Positions 16,575 to 24,390 of a stretch of DNA of 33,844 bases are shown here, one piece after another. Origin of the DNA: DATEOR01 sp036279015 (GTDB taxonomy: Bacteria; Actinomycetota; Thermoleophilia; Gaiellales; Gaiellaceae); the NCBI GenBank assembly GCA_036279015.1, contig DASUJY010000054.1:1-33844 (forward strand). The letters are read 5' to 3'. Made by a program: the position numbers and the translations under genes. Position 1 is the stretch's first letter, and every line of letters begins with the position of its first letter. The notes under the pieces were generated by a model, which made no database searches, was not told where the DNA came from, and worked only from the letters and a program-made list of their open reading frames with translations.

Positions 16575-16603
16575 TTGTTTCGATCTTCGTTATCAGTAAG
16601 ATC
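16575..16603 (+). promoter_or_regulatory. lysR promoter with inverted-repeat operator candidate
   Basis: TTGTTT (16575-16580) and TAAGAT (16597-16602) are 16 bp apart, and the GTG start at 16610 lies seven bases beyond, implying a leaderless mRNA. The perfect inverted repeat GATCTT-N10-AAGATC (16582-16603) fills the space between the hexamers, the right size for a LysR-type dimer site and well placed for autoregulation and control of the divergent aceBA operon. The 235-bp gap is the AT-richest part of this neighbourhood. Confidence 0.55.
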
Positions 16604-16609
16604 TATACC

Positions 16610-17587
16610 GTGCTACTGCAGCAACTCGTTGCGTTCGTCGAGACATCCCGGCGCCAGAGCGTCAGCCGGGCCGCCGAGGTGCTCTTCATCTCGCAGCCGG
16701 CTCTGACGGCCAGGCTCAAGGGGCTCGAAGCCGACCTCGGGGCGCAGCTCTTCACCCGGACTCCGCGCGGCATGCGGCTCACGGATGCCGGAAGCGCCTT
16801 CCTCCCGTACGCGGTCCGCGCGCTCGAGACCCTCACGGACGGACGCATGCAGGTGAACGCTCTGGAGCGCGGCGGAGCCGGCCGTCTCACCCTCGGGGCT
16901 GCGCCGGCTGTCTCGACGTACGTCCTCCCCGCCCTCCTGAAGCGCTTTTCGGAGAGCTATCCGCGCGTCTCGGTCAGCGTGCGCACGGGGCACTCGGAAG
17001 AGATCCTCGACCTCGTCCTCCGCGAGCAGGTGACGCTCGGGCTCGTGCGAGCCCTCCAGCACCCGGACATCGTCTCGACGCCGCTCTACGAGGATCGCCT
17101 CATCCTCGTCGTCGAGCCGGGACACCCCTTCGCCGGGGAGAGCCGCATCCGCATGAAGGAGCTCGGGCGCGAGCAGCTCGTCCTCTTCGACCGCACCTCC
17201 AGCTACCACGAGCTCACGAGCGCGCTCTTCCGAACGGCCGGCGTCTCGCCGGCCGCGACGATGGAGCTCGACAACATCGCCGCCGCCAAGAAGATGGTCG
17301 AGCAGGGCTTCGGCGTGGCGCTCCTGCCGCAGACGTCCGTCGCGGACGAGCTCGAGGCGGGCACGCTGGCCGAGGTCGACGTCGTCGACGCATCGCCCGT
17401 GCGGCGCAAGATCGTCGCCATCACGCGTCGTGGCGCGGGTCCGCCGGCCGGCGAGTCGAAGGCCTTCCTCGCCACGTTCGAGGAGATCCGGGACGAGCTC
17501 ACGACCCGCCCGTCCGCCGTAGCGCCTCCTCTCGCGGCAGGGCGACCAGCACGGCCCAGAGCTCCGGCCCGCGCTCGGACCCGGTAA
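16610..17587 (+). CDS. LysR-type transcriptional regulator, divergent from aceBA
   Basis: A 325-residue LTTR. The winged helix-turn-helix (1-60) reads QQLVAFVETSRRQSVSRAAE, then LFISQPALTARLKGLEADLG. The effector-binding half (about 88-290) has a periplasmic-protein fold: LTLGAAPAVSTYVLPALLKRF, DLVLREQVTLGLVRA, ILVVEPGHPFAG, and GFGVALLPQTSV. GTG 16610 is the start. The last 28 residues are Pro/Arg/Ala-rich and read through the 3' end of the convergent gltX gene (89-bp overlap), so they are probably dispensable. By position it likely controls the glyoxylate shunt genes, perhaps sensing acetyl-CoA, glyoxylate or a related acid; the ligand is not evident. Confidence 0.92.
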   Translation: MLLQQLVAFVETSRRQSVSRAAEVLFISQPALTARLKGLEADLGAQLFTRTPRGMRLTDAGSAFLPYAVRALETLTDGRMQVNALERGGAGRLTLGAAPAVSTYVLPALLKRFSESYPRVSVSVRTGHSEEILDLVLREQVTLGLVRALQHPDIVSTPLYEDRLILVVEPGHPFAGESRIRMKELGREQLVLFDRTSSYHELTSALFRTAGVSPAATMELDNIAAAKKMVEQGFGVALLPQTSVADELEAGTLAEVDVVDASPVRRKIVAITRRGAGPPAGESKAFLATFEEIRDELTTRPSAVAPPLAAGRPARPRAPARARTR

Positions 17588-18533
17588 GCGCAAGCCGCAG
17601 CGCCTTCAGGTCGCCGCCGACAGCCTTCAGCTCACGCAGGATCTCCCTTGCGGCAGCCTGGTCGAGCTTGCCGTCGGCAGGCTCGCGGAGCTCCCGGAAG
17701 CGCGCGAGCGTCTCGGGATGTGCGCTCGGCTCCTCCCGGGGCGGGGTGAGCAGCGAGGAAGCGATCGCCCGGGCTTCGACGAGGTCGCGGGCGCCGCGCA
17801 AGGCGGGCACGACCTCGAGCGGCGCACCAGCCAAGGCTGCGAGCTCCTCGTCGCCGAGGGCCGCGATCGCCTCGACGGCCAGTCGGCGTATGCGCGCAGG
17901 GTCGAGCCGAACGTCTCCCCGGGGCAGATCGAGCTCCTCCAGGTAGGCGCGCACCGCACCGGCCGGAATCCCCGCGTCGCGGAGGTCGGCGAGCGAGCTC
18001 GCACCGTGGCGCTTCGAGAGCTTCTTCCCGTCGTCGCCGAGGAGGAGCCCGTGGTGGACGTACTCTGGCGGCTCGGCGCCGAGCGCGCGTGTCAGCTCCC
18101 GGTGTAGAGGCTCGTTGGCGAGATGATCCTTCCCGCGGATCACGTGCGTGATCCCGAAATCGACATCGTCGACGACGGAGGCGAGCTGGTAGGTCGGCCT
18201 GCCGTCCGCCCTGACGAGGGTGGTCCGGCCGAACCGAACCGCGCCGTCGGGGTCGGTCGTGGCTCCGCTCATTGCCGCTGCCGCCTCGCGGTGCCGCTCG
18301 GCCCGGTCGCTCTGGCGGAAGGGGCCCTCTTCCCAGGCGATTCCGAGCCACGCGAGGTCGGCGAGGATCCCCGCCTCTGCGCCCGGATCGGCGCGGGCCT
18401 CGTCCGTGTCGTCGATCCTGAGGACGAGGACGCCGGCCCGGTCGTCCGCGAAGCGCCGGTTCGCCGTCGCCGTCAGCGCGCCCCCGAGGTGCAGCGAGCC
18501 GGTCGGGCTGGGCGCAAAGCGGACGCGAACCAC
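17499..18533 (-). CDS. gltX: Compact glutamyl-tRNA synthetase
   Basis: A 344-residue class I synthetase, much shorter than usual (about 460-490). VRFAPSPTGSLHLGGALTAT holds the HIGH-type motif, ASVVDDVDFGITHVIRGKDH the adenylate-site region, and GKKLSKRHGASS the KMSKS-type motif. Between EAAAAMSGATTDPDGAVRF and the active-site strand, about 60-80 residues that normally form the zinc/connective and acceptor-binding insertion are absent. The C-terminal anticodon-binding cage is trimmed but ends in a recognisable GGDLKALRLALTGSERGPEL and WAVLVALPREEALRR. GTG 18533 is the start. It holds the position of gltX in the Bacillus order (after ispF, before cysS). It is either the sole housekeeping enzyme or a GluQ-RS-like variant; the retained C-terminus favours the former. 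Confidence 0.85.
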   Translation of the reverse strand: MVRVRFAPSPTGSLHLGGALTATANRRFADDRAGVLVLRIDDTDEARADPGAEAGILADLAWLGIAWEEGPFRQSDRAERHREAAAAMSGATTDPDGAVRFGRTTLVRADGRPTYQLASVVDDVDFGITHVIRGKDHLANEPLHRELTRALGAEPPEYVHHGLLLGDDGKKLSKRHGASSLADLRDAGIPAGAVRAYLEELDLPRGDVRLDPARIRRLAVEAIAALGDEELAALAGAPLEVVPALRGARDLVEARAIASSLLTPPREEPSAHPETLARFRELREPADGKLDQAAAREILRELKAVGGDLKALRLALTGSERGPELWAVLVALPREEALRRTGGS

Positions 18534-18561
18534 CGGATCAATCTAACGTTGCGCGAGGCGC

Positions 18562-20148
18562 ATGACCTTCTCCGAGCACGACAGCTTGATCCTGCTCGCG
18601 CTGCTGGTCGCTGCCGCGCTCCTCCTCATCGGAGCGGGCATCCTCCGCGTCCCGTACCCGATCCTGCTCGTCGTGGGCGGCCTCGGCCTCAGCTTCGTTC
18701 CCGGCATTCCGGAGATCCAGCTGCCGCCCGACCTCGTGCTCATCGCCGTCCTACCCGGGCTTCTCTACGGCGCCGCATTCTTCACGTCGCTCCGCGACCT
18801 GCGCGAGAACGCAGGCGCGATCAGCCTGCTCGCTGTCGGCCTCGTCCTGACGACGATGCTGGTCGTCGCCGTGGTCGCGCACGAGCTCATCCCGGAGCTC
18901 GGCTGGGCCGAGGCGTTCGTCCTCGGCGCGATCGTCTCGCCGACGGACCCCACTGCGGCGATAGCGCTCGCAGGCCGTCTCGGCATCCCGCGGCGGCTGG
19001 TTGCCCTGATCGAGGGCGAGAGCCTCGTGAACGACGGCACTGCACTGGTCGCGTACAAGTTCGCCGTCGCCGCGGTCGTGACCGGAACGTTCTCGCTCGG
19101 GAGCGCGTCCGCCGACTTCGTCTGGAACGTGTTCGGGGGGATCGCCATCGGCCTCGGTGTCGGCTTCCTCGTCCGCCACATCCGCCGGCGGCTGGACGAC
19201 GCGCCGCTCGAGATCACGATCTCGCTCCTGAGCGGCTACTTCGCCTACCTCCCAGCCCAGGCCGCCGGCGTCTCCGGGGTGCTCGCCGCCGTGACGATCG
19301 GCGTCTACATGGGCTGGCACACCCCCGAGCTGACAGCCCCGCAGACACGGCTCCAGGGAAACGCCGTCTGGGAGATCGTCTTCTTCATGCTGAACGCGCT
19401 CCTCTTCGCCCTCGTCGGCCTCCAACTCGCGGGCGTGGTCGACAATCTCTCCGGCTACTCGACCGCGGCGCTCATCGGCTACGCGGCAGCGGTGGCCGCT
19501 TCCGTCACGGCGGCGCGCTTCCTCTGGGCCGTTCCCGGCACGTACGTGACCGCCTTCGTCCGGCGCAACAAGCGCCCGATCCAGGAGCCCGGCCGGGCCT
19601 CGATCCTGCTCGGCTGGTCCGGCATGCGCGGATCGGTCTCGCTCGCGGCGGCGCTCGCCCTGCCGCTTTCGATCGAGGGAGGCGATCGCTTCCCCAACCG
19701 TGACCTGATCATCTTCCTCACGTTCGGCGTCATCCTCGGCACGCTCGTCGTCCAGGGCCTGACCTTCCCCGGGGTCGTCCATCTGCTCGGCATCGAGGAC
19801 GAGGGCCATGCGGAGAAGGAAGAGGTCAAGGCGCGACTCCACGCGACCGAGGCAGCGCTTGCGCGGCTCGACGAGCTCGCCGGCGAGGACTGGGTGCGGG
19901 ACGACACCGTCGAGCGGCTGCGGGGAGCGTTCGGATTTCGTCGCGAGCGCTTTCGGAGCCGCTTCGACCCCGACAGCGACGGCGCCGTCGAGGACCGCTC
20001 CGTCGCTTACCAGCGCCTCGTGCGCGAGGTGCTCGATGCCGAGCGCGAGGCCGTGTTCGAGCTGCGCCGGCAGCGTCGGATCGACGACGACGTCATGCGC
20101 CGGGTGATCCGGGACCTCGATCTCGAGGATGCGCGGCTCGATGACTAG
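18562..20148 (+). CDS. CPA1-family Na+(K+)/H+ antiporter (NhaP/CvrA-like)
   Basis: A 528-residue protein. The first 400 residues hold about 12 membrane helices with the CPA1 active-site sequence GAIVSPTDPTAAIALAGRLG (helix 5) and EGESLVNDGTALVAYKFAVA (helix 6), where the Asp residues exchange cation for proton. GLQLAGVV and GWSGMRGSVSLAAALALPL are further family landmarks. The last 120 residues are cytosolic, charged and helical (KARLHATEAALARLDELAGE, VLDAEREAVFELRRQRRI), probably regulatory. ATG 18562 lies 28 bp from the divergent gltX start. It probably serves pH and Na+ homeostasis. It overlaps mutY by 8 nt, so the two are cotranscribed. Confidence 0.93.
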   Translation: MTFSEHDSLILLALLVAAALLLIGAGILRVPYPILLVVGGLGLSFVPGIPEIQLPPDLVLIAVLPGLLYGAAFFTSLRDLRENAGAISLLAVGLVLTTMLVVAVVAHELIPELGWAEAFVLGAIVSPTDPTAAIALAGRLGIPRRLVALIEGESLVNDGTALVAYKFAVAAVVTGTFSLGSASADFVWNVFGGIAIGLGVGFLVRHIRRRLDDAPLEITISLLSGYFAYLPAQAAGVSGVLAAVTIGVYMGWHTPELTAPQTRLQGNAVWEIVFFMLNALLFALVGLQLAGVVDNLSGYSTAALIGYAAAVAASVTAARFLWAVPGTYVTAFVRRNKRPIQEPGRASILLGWSGMRGSVSLAAALALPLSIEGGDRFPNRDLIIFLTFGVILGTLVVQGLTFPGVVHLLGIEDEGHAEKEEVKARLHATEAALARLDELAGEDWVRDDTVERLRGAFGFRRERFRSRFDPDSDGAVEDRSVAYQRLVREVLDAEREAVFELRRQRRIDDDVMRRVIRDLDLEDARLDD

Positions 20149-20866
20149 CGGGTCGGAGGAGCTACTCCTCGCCTGGTGCGACCATGCCGGCCGTGATCTG
20201 CCCTGGCGGAGGACGCGCGACCCGTATGCGATCTTGGTCTCGGAGATCATGCTCCAGCAGACGCAGGTGGACCGGGTCATCCCGCGCTACCTGCGCTGGC
20301 TCGAGCGCTGGCCCACCGCCGAGGCGCTCGCGGCCGCCCCGCGGGCCAACGTCATCCGGGAATGGCAAGGGCTCGGGTACAACCGGCGCGCGGTCAGCCT
20401 GCACCGTGCCACCGAGCACATCGCGGCGCACGGCTGGCCGGACGATCTGACCGAGCTGCCCGGAGTCGGGCGCTACACCGCCGACGCGGTCGCCCGGTTC
20501 GCCCACGGCGCCGACGTCCTGCCGGTAGACACGAACGTCGCCCGGGTGCTCGAGCGCACGGGAGCCTCTTTCGGCCCCGCAGCAGCGCACGCGCTCATGG
20601 ATCTCGGCGCGACGGTCTGCCTCGCGCGGATACCGCGCTGCGAGGAGTGTCCGCTTGCCGACGCATGCCCCTCACGCGGACGGCGCTACGCGCCGCTCCG
20701 AAAGCAGGGCCGCTTCGAGGGATCCTTCCGACAGCGGCGGGCGGGGATCCTGCGGCTGGTCGCCGAGGAGGCGCGACCGGCGAAGGAGCTCGACGGAGAA
20801 GCCGTGGCCGCGCTAGCGCGAGACGGCCTCGTCCGACTCGACGGCGACGTCGTCCGCCTGCCGTAG
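20141..20866 (+). CDS. mutY: MutY-type adenine DNA glycosylase without NUDIX domain
   Basis: A 241-residue HhH-GPD glycosylase that removes A mispaired with 8-oxoG. The helix-hairpin-helix is LPGVGRYTA (106-114), catalytic Glu35 lies in EIMLQQTQVDRV, and Asp130 in VDTNVARVLER. The [4Fe-4S] ligands are Cys160, Cys167, Cys170 and Cys176, spaced C-x6-C-x2-C-x5-C. The C-terminal NUDIX-like domain that reads 8-oxoG in E. coli MutY (350 residues) is missing; only a short helical tail remains. ATG 20141 overlaps the antiporter stop by 8 nt; ATG 20129 is an alternative with poorer ribosome-site spacing. The 3' end overlaps the convergent rhodanese gene by 54 bp. EndoIII is excluded by the MutY-like QGLGYNRRA. 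Confidence 0.92.
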   Translation: MTSGSEELLLAWCDHAGRDLPWRRTRDPYAILVSEIMLQQTQVDRVIPRYLRWLERWPTAEALAAAPRANVIREWQGLGYNRRAVSLHRATEHIAAHGWPDDLTELPGVGRYTADAVARFAHGADVLPVDTNVARVLERTGASFGPAAAHALMDLGATVCLARIPRCEECPLADACPSRGRRYAPLRKQGRFEGSFRQRRAGILRLVAEEARPAKELDGEAVAALARDGLVRLDGDVVRLP

Positions 20867-21235
20867 GAGCGGCAGGCCCGCGGCCTTCCAGCCCTCGACG
20901 CCGCCGATCACGTCCGTGGCGTCGTCGAATCCGAGCTCCTGAAGCTGAGCGGCGGCGAGGACGGACGAATAGCCCTCGCGACAGATGAGGATGACGCGCG
21001 ACTCGAGCGGGATCTTCTCGTTCGACGTCGGGCAGTCCGGGTCGAGTCGCCAGGGAAGCGTCGAGAGCGGGTGGTGGACGGAGCGCGGCACGTAGCCCTG
21101 CTCCTGGCGCTGGTCGGGAGAGCGCGTGTCGACGAGGATCGCGCCGGCGCGCATCTCCGCCCAGGCTTCGAGCGGAGACAGCCGCCCGAGCTTGACGGCG
21201 GCGTCGTCGAGGAGGTCGTCGACGGTCTTCCTCAC
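20813..21235 (-). CDS. Single-domain rhodanese-like protein
   Basis: A 140-residue protein. The rhodanese fold starts near residue 18 (LSPLEAWAEMRAGAILVDTR) and the active-site loop is CREGYSS with Cys85, a loop length typical of sulfurtransferases; Arg86 supports persulfide binding. GGVEGWKAAGLPLL is the usual C-terminal motif. Cytosolic; it may move sulfane sulfur. GTG 21235 is the start. It is the last gene of the SPFH-NfeD run, 18 bp behind the SPFH gene, and its 3' end is antisense to mutY for 54 bp. Confidence 0.9.
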   Translation of the reverse strand: MRKTVDDLLDDAAVKLGRLSPLEAWAEMRAGAILVDTRSPDQRQEQGYVPRSVHHPLSTLPWRLDPDCPTSNEKIPLESRVILICREGYSSVLAAAQLQELGFDDATDVIGGVEGWKAAGLPLLRQADDVAVESDEAVSR

Positions 21236-21253
21236 GACCTGAAGCCTATCCCG

Positions 21254-22144
21254 CTAGGTGACACCGTCGCGAGCGTCGCCGCGGCCGAGTGCGGAGCCGA
21301 GCTGGCCGAGCGCCTGGGCGAACTCACTCGGGATGATCCACACCTTGTTCGAATCGCCCTGGGCGATCTGCGGCAAGACCTGCAGGTACTGATAGGCGAG
21401 GAGCTTGGGGTCGGCGTCGCCCTCGTGAATGGCCTTGAAGACTGTATCGATCGCCTTCGACTGGCCTTCGGCACGGAGGATCTGCGCCTGCTTCTCGCCT
21501 TCCGCGCGGAGGATCGCGCCCTGCTTCTCCCCTTCGGCGGTGAGGATCTGCGACTGCTTGACCCCCTCCGCGGTGAGGATCGCGGCACGGCGGTCGCGCT
21601 CGGCGCGCATCTGCTTCTCCATCGCCTCCTGGATCGTTCCCGGCGGGTCGATCGCCTTCAGCTCGACCCGGTTCACACGGATCCCCCACTTGCCGGTCGC
21701 CTCGTCGAGCACGCCGCGAAGCTGGGCGTTGATCTGGTCACGCGACGTGAGCGTGTCCTCCAGGGACATCCCGCCGATGACGTTGCGAAGCGTGGTGACA
21801 GTCAGCTGCTCGATCCCGGTGATGTAGTTGGCGATCTCGTAGGTGGCCGCCTTGGCGTCCGTGACCTGGTAGTAGACGACGGTGTCGATCGAGACGACCA
21901 GGTTGTCCTCGGTGATGACCGGCTGCGGCGGGAAGGACACGACCTGCTCGCGCAGATCGACGAGCGGCCGGAGCCGGTCTACGAACGGGATCACGAGCGC
22001 GAGCCCGGCATCGAGCGTTCGCTGGTAGCGGCCGAGGCGCTCGACGATGCCCGCGCGCGCCTGAGGAACGATGCGGATCGCCCTCGCGATCAGCAGGAGC
22101 ACGAGCGCCGCGATGACGATGAGGACGATCAGACCTGGGGACAC
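21254..22144 (-). CDS. SPFH/stomatin-like membrane protein (QmcA type)
   Basis: A 296-residue protein. One N-terminal membrane helix (about 4-24) precedes the SPFH domain (AGIVERLGRYQRTLDAGLAL, FPPQPVITEDNLVVSIDTVV, IGGMSLEDTLTSRDQIN). Residues 185-235 form a coiled coil built from an 11-residue repeat: AILTAEGVKQS, QILTAEGEKQG, AILRAEGEKQA, QILRAEGQSKA. The C-terminus resembles HflK-type caps. GTG 22144 is the start. With the adjacent NfeD gene (15-bp gap) it forms the conserved SPFH-NfeD pair that organises membrane microdomains and FtsH-type proteolysis or stress responses. Confidence 0.93.
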   Translation of the reverse strand: MSPGLIVLIVIAALVLLLIARAIRIVPQARAGIVERLGRYQRTLDAGLALVIPFVDRLRPLVDLREQVVSFPPQPVITEDNLVVSIDTVVYYQVTDAKAATYEIANYITGIEQLTVTTLRNVIGGMSLEDTLTSRDQINAQLRGVLDEATGKWGIRVNRVELKAIDPPGTIQEAMEKQMRAERDRRAAILTAEGVKQSQILTAEGEKQGAILRAEGEKQAQILRAEGQSKAIDTVFKAIHEGDADPKLLAYQYLQVLPQIAQGDSNKVWIIPSEFAQALGQLGSALGRGDARDGVT

Positions 22145-22159
22145 GGAAACCTCGCTTTC

Positions 22160-22585
22160 CTAGTCGGAGACGAGCGCAGTCGCGCCCTCGATCTGAAGAA
22201 CCGATACGCGTGTGCCGGGCTCGAACACGCGCCCGTCGTCGTACGCCCGCGCCGACCAGATCTCGCCTGCGAGTTTCACCTGGCCGCCCGTCCCATCGAT
22301 CCGCTCCGTGACAACCGCACCCGCGCCGATGAGCGCCGCCGTCCCCGTTCGCAGGTGGGCAGGCATGCGCAGATGGCGCCGGGCGATCGGGCGAACCAGC
22401 GCGAGCGTCCCAAGCGAGGCGATCACGAACACGACCAGCTGGACGATCGTCCCCGCGCCCACAGCGGCCACGATCGCCGTTGCCCCCGCAGCGAGGGCGA
22501 CGGGGCCGAGGAAGAGGCTGACGGTCAGCATCTCGCCCCCAGCCAGCACCGCCGCGACGATCACCCAGATCGCCCAGTCAGGCAT
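22160..22585 (-). CDS. NfeD-like membrane protein
   Basis: A 141-residue protein with an N-terminal membrane part (about 5-66, three helices with the Gly-rich GPVALAAGATAIVAAVGAG) and a C-terminal OB-fold (GAGAVVTERIDGTGGQVKLA, then VFEPGTRVSVLQIEGATALV). This is the short NfeD form lacking the ClpP-like protease. It partners the SPFH protein encoded 15 bp downstream. ATG 22585 follows the ispF stop by 12 bp. Confidence 0.9.
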   Translation of the reverse strand: MPDWAIWVIVAAVLAGGEMLTVSLFLGPVALAAGATAIVAAVGAGTIVQLVVFVIASLGTLALVRPIARRHLRMPAHLRTGTAALIGAGAVVTERIDGTGGQVKLAGEIWSARAYDDGRVFEPGTRVSVLQIEGATALVSD

Positions 22586-22597
22586 CGCAGCCGGATG

Positions 22598-23083
22598 CTA
22601 TCCCGCGCGACGCAGCAAAGCTACGGCCTGGGCGGCCAGCCCTTCTCCGCGTCCGGCGAACCCGAGCCTGTCGGTGGTCGTGGCGCGAACCGTGATGCGC
22701 TCGCGCTCGACGGCGAGCGCTCCGGCGAGGCACGCGCGCATGTCGTCGCGGACCGGCGCGATGCGGGGCCGCTCGCCGATGAGCACGCAGTCGGCGTTCA
22801 CGAGCTCCCAGCCCGTGCCGGTCACGTCCGCATAGGCGCGCTCGAGGAGCGCTAGCGAGGAGGCGCCTTCCCACTCCGGCGCGCCCGAGGGAAAGAGCTC
22901 CCCGATGTCGCCCATCCCGGCCGCGCCGAGCACGGCATCGACGAGAGCGTGGGCGACGACGTCGCCGTCGGAGTGGCCGGCCAGCCCGGGCTCGCCGGGA
23001 AACTCGACGCCGCCGAGCACGAGCTTCGACGCCCCCGAGAACGCGTGGGCGTCGATCCCGATCCCGACTCGCAGCTCAGACAA
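22598..23083 (-). CDS. ispF: 2-C-methyl-D-erythritol 2,4-cyclodiphosphate synthase
   Basis: A 161-residue enzyme of the MEP isoprenoid pathway that cyclises CDP-methylerythritol phosphate with loss of CMP. Metal ligands Asp11 and His13 (GIDAHAF) and His45 (HSDGDVVAHAL) are present, with DIGELFPSG and ATTTDRLGFAGRGEGLAAQA completing the trimer site. TTG 23083 overlaps the HAD gene stop by 8 nt. In many actinobacteria ispD and ispF are adjacent or fused; here the HAD gene separates them. Confidence 0.95.
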   Translation of the reverse strand: MSELRVGIGIDAHAFSGASKLVLGGVEFPGEPGLAGHSDGDVVAHALVDAVLGAAGMGDIGELFPSGAPEWEGASSLALLERAYADVTGTGWELVNADCVLIGERPRIAPVRDDMRACLAGALAVERERITVRATTTDRLGFAGRGEGLAAQAVALLRRAG

Positions 23084-23663
23084 GGCCTAGCGCCCCCGGT
23101 AGTTCGTCGAGCGACTCGATACGGAGGTGGGCATCTTCCCGCCCTGCCTGGAGGTATCCCCAGGGCCCACGACGCACATGGACCGCGATCATCCCAGCAG
23201 CACGAGCCGGTCGGACGTCGTTGTCGACCCGATCGCCCACGTAAGCAACTTCTTCGGGCCCGAACCCAATTGCCGAAACGACGCGGGCGAAGAATTCGGG
23301 GGCCGGCTTAGCCACGCCCCATCGACCGGACGAGCCGAGGACGTCGACGTGATCGCGGAGAAGCTCCTCGGTCTTCGCCGGGGTGTTTCCCACGGCGCCG
23401 ACGACGAGACCTAGCTCACGGAGCCTCTGGAGGCACGGAGCGGCGTCCGAATAGAGATCGTCCGGGTCCCAGCTCGAGTCGGGCTGCTCGACGCCGAGCA
23501 GGGCCCACGCCTCATCGTGATGGTCGCCACGCGCAGCGAGACCGCCGAGCACTCCCATGAGGGTGAAGCGAGGCACTCCGGCGGAATCGGCCGCCCGCTC
23601 CCACATGCGAGTCTCATCCACAAGCGTCTCACCGATGTCGAAGACGACCGCTTTCAGGGCCAA
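23076..23663 (-). CDS. HAD-superfamily hydrolase
   Basis: A 195-residue HAD phosphatase-like protein. Motif I is FDIGETL: the nucleophile Asp is present, but the +2 Asp usually acting as acid/base is Gly, as in a subset of HAD proteins. Motif II is GAVGNT, motif III the KPAPEFF lysine, and motif IV YVGDRVDNDVRPARAAGM. The cap is a small helical type (residues 18-75). TTG 23663 is the likely start. It lies between ispD and ispF (overlapping ispF by 8 nt), so a role in dephosphorylating an isoprenoid intermediate is possible but unproven. Confidence 0.87.
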   Translation of the reverse strand: MALKAVVFDIGETLVDETRMWERAADSAGVPRFTLMGVLGGLAARGDHHDEAWALLGVEQPDSSWDPDDLYSDAAPCLQRLRELGLVVGAVGNTPAKTEELLRDHVDVLGSSGRWGVAKPAPEFFARVVSAIGFGPEEVAYVGDRVDNDVRPARAAGMIAVHVRRGPWGYLQAGREDAHLRIESLDELPGALGLV

Positions 23664-23712
23664 CGCTCTCTCGCTCCTCGCCTCTGACGCACGGCGCCTC
23701 AGCCTACGGGCT

Positions 23713-24390
23713 CTATCGCTCGCCAGCGAGAAGAGTCTCCACGAAGGCGAGGTCTGCCGCGGTCGTGACCTTCACGAGACGCGGATCGCCTTCGACCACT
23801 CGGACGCGGCCGCCGGCGTGCTCGACGAGGCCGGCGCAGTCACTCGCATTCCCGCCGCGGAGGAGGGCGTCGCGGAGCGTCGACGCGCGGAAGGCCTGTG
23901 GAGTCTGGATCGCGAAGAGCCCGGTTCGGTCGACGGTCTCGGCGACCGCGCCGTGCGCGTCGACGCGCTTCACGGTATCGGCGAGCGGCAAGCCGGCGAC
24001 GACACCGTCCCAGTCCTCCGCGAGACCCCCCAGCACCCGGGCGATCACCTCCTCGGGAAGCAAGGGCCTGGCCGCATCGTGCACGAGCACGACGAGCGCG
24101 TCGTCGGCGACCTCCGCAACCCCCGCGCGCACCGAGTCGGCCCGTGTCGTCCCGCCCGCGACCGCAGCGTTCAGCTTGCCGGCGCCGAGCTCCTCGGCGA
24201 GCAGGATCGCCGGCTCCTCCCAGTCGGGTGGAACGACGACAACGATCGCGTCGATCCACCCCGAGGCCTCGAGGCGCTCGAGGCTCTCGGCGAGGAGGAT
24301 TCGCTCGCCGAGGCCGGCGAAGGCCTTGGGCCGGTCGCCCCCGAGCCGCTCGCCGAGGCCCGCCGCGACCAGGACGGCCCAGGTGCTCAC
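23713..24390 (-). CDS. ispD: 2-C-methyl-D-erythritol 4-phosphate cytidylyltransferase
   Basis: A 225-residue MEP pathway enzyme joining MEP and CTP to CDP-ME. The CTP loop AVLVAAGLGERLGGDRPKAF with its Lys22 opens the protein; VAGGTTRADSVRAG, LVHDAARPLLP, VKRVDAHG, and TGLFAIQTPQAFR are family motifs. GTG 24390 overlaps the stop of the lipoprotein gene by 4 nt. Its place downstream of carD matches both mycobacteria and the Bacillus order. Confidence 0.95.
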   Translation of the reverse strand: MSTWAVLVAAGLGERLGGDRPKAFAGLGERILLAESLERLEASGWIDAIVVVVPPDWEEPAILLAEELGAGKLNAAVAGGTTRADSVRAGVAEVADDALVVLVHDAARPLLPEEVIARVLGGLAEDWDGVVAGLPLADTVKRVDAHGAVAETVDRTGLFAIQTPQAFRASTLRDALLRGGNASDCAGLVEHAGGRVRVVEGDPRLVKVTTAADLAFVETLLAGER

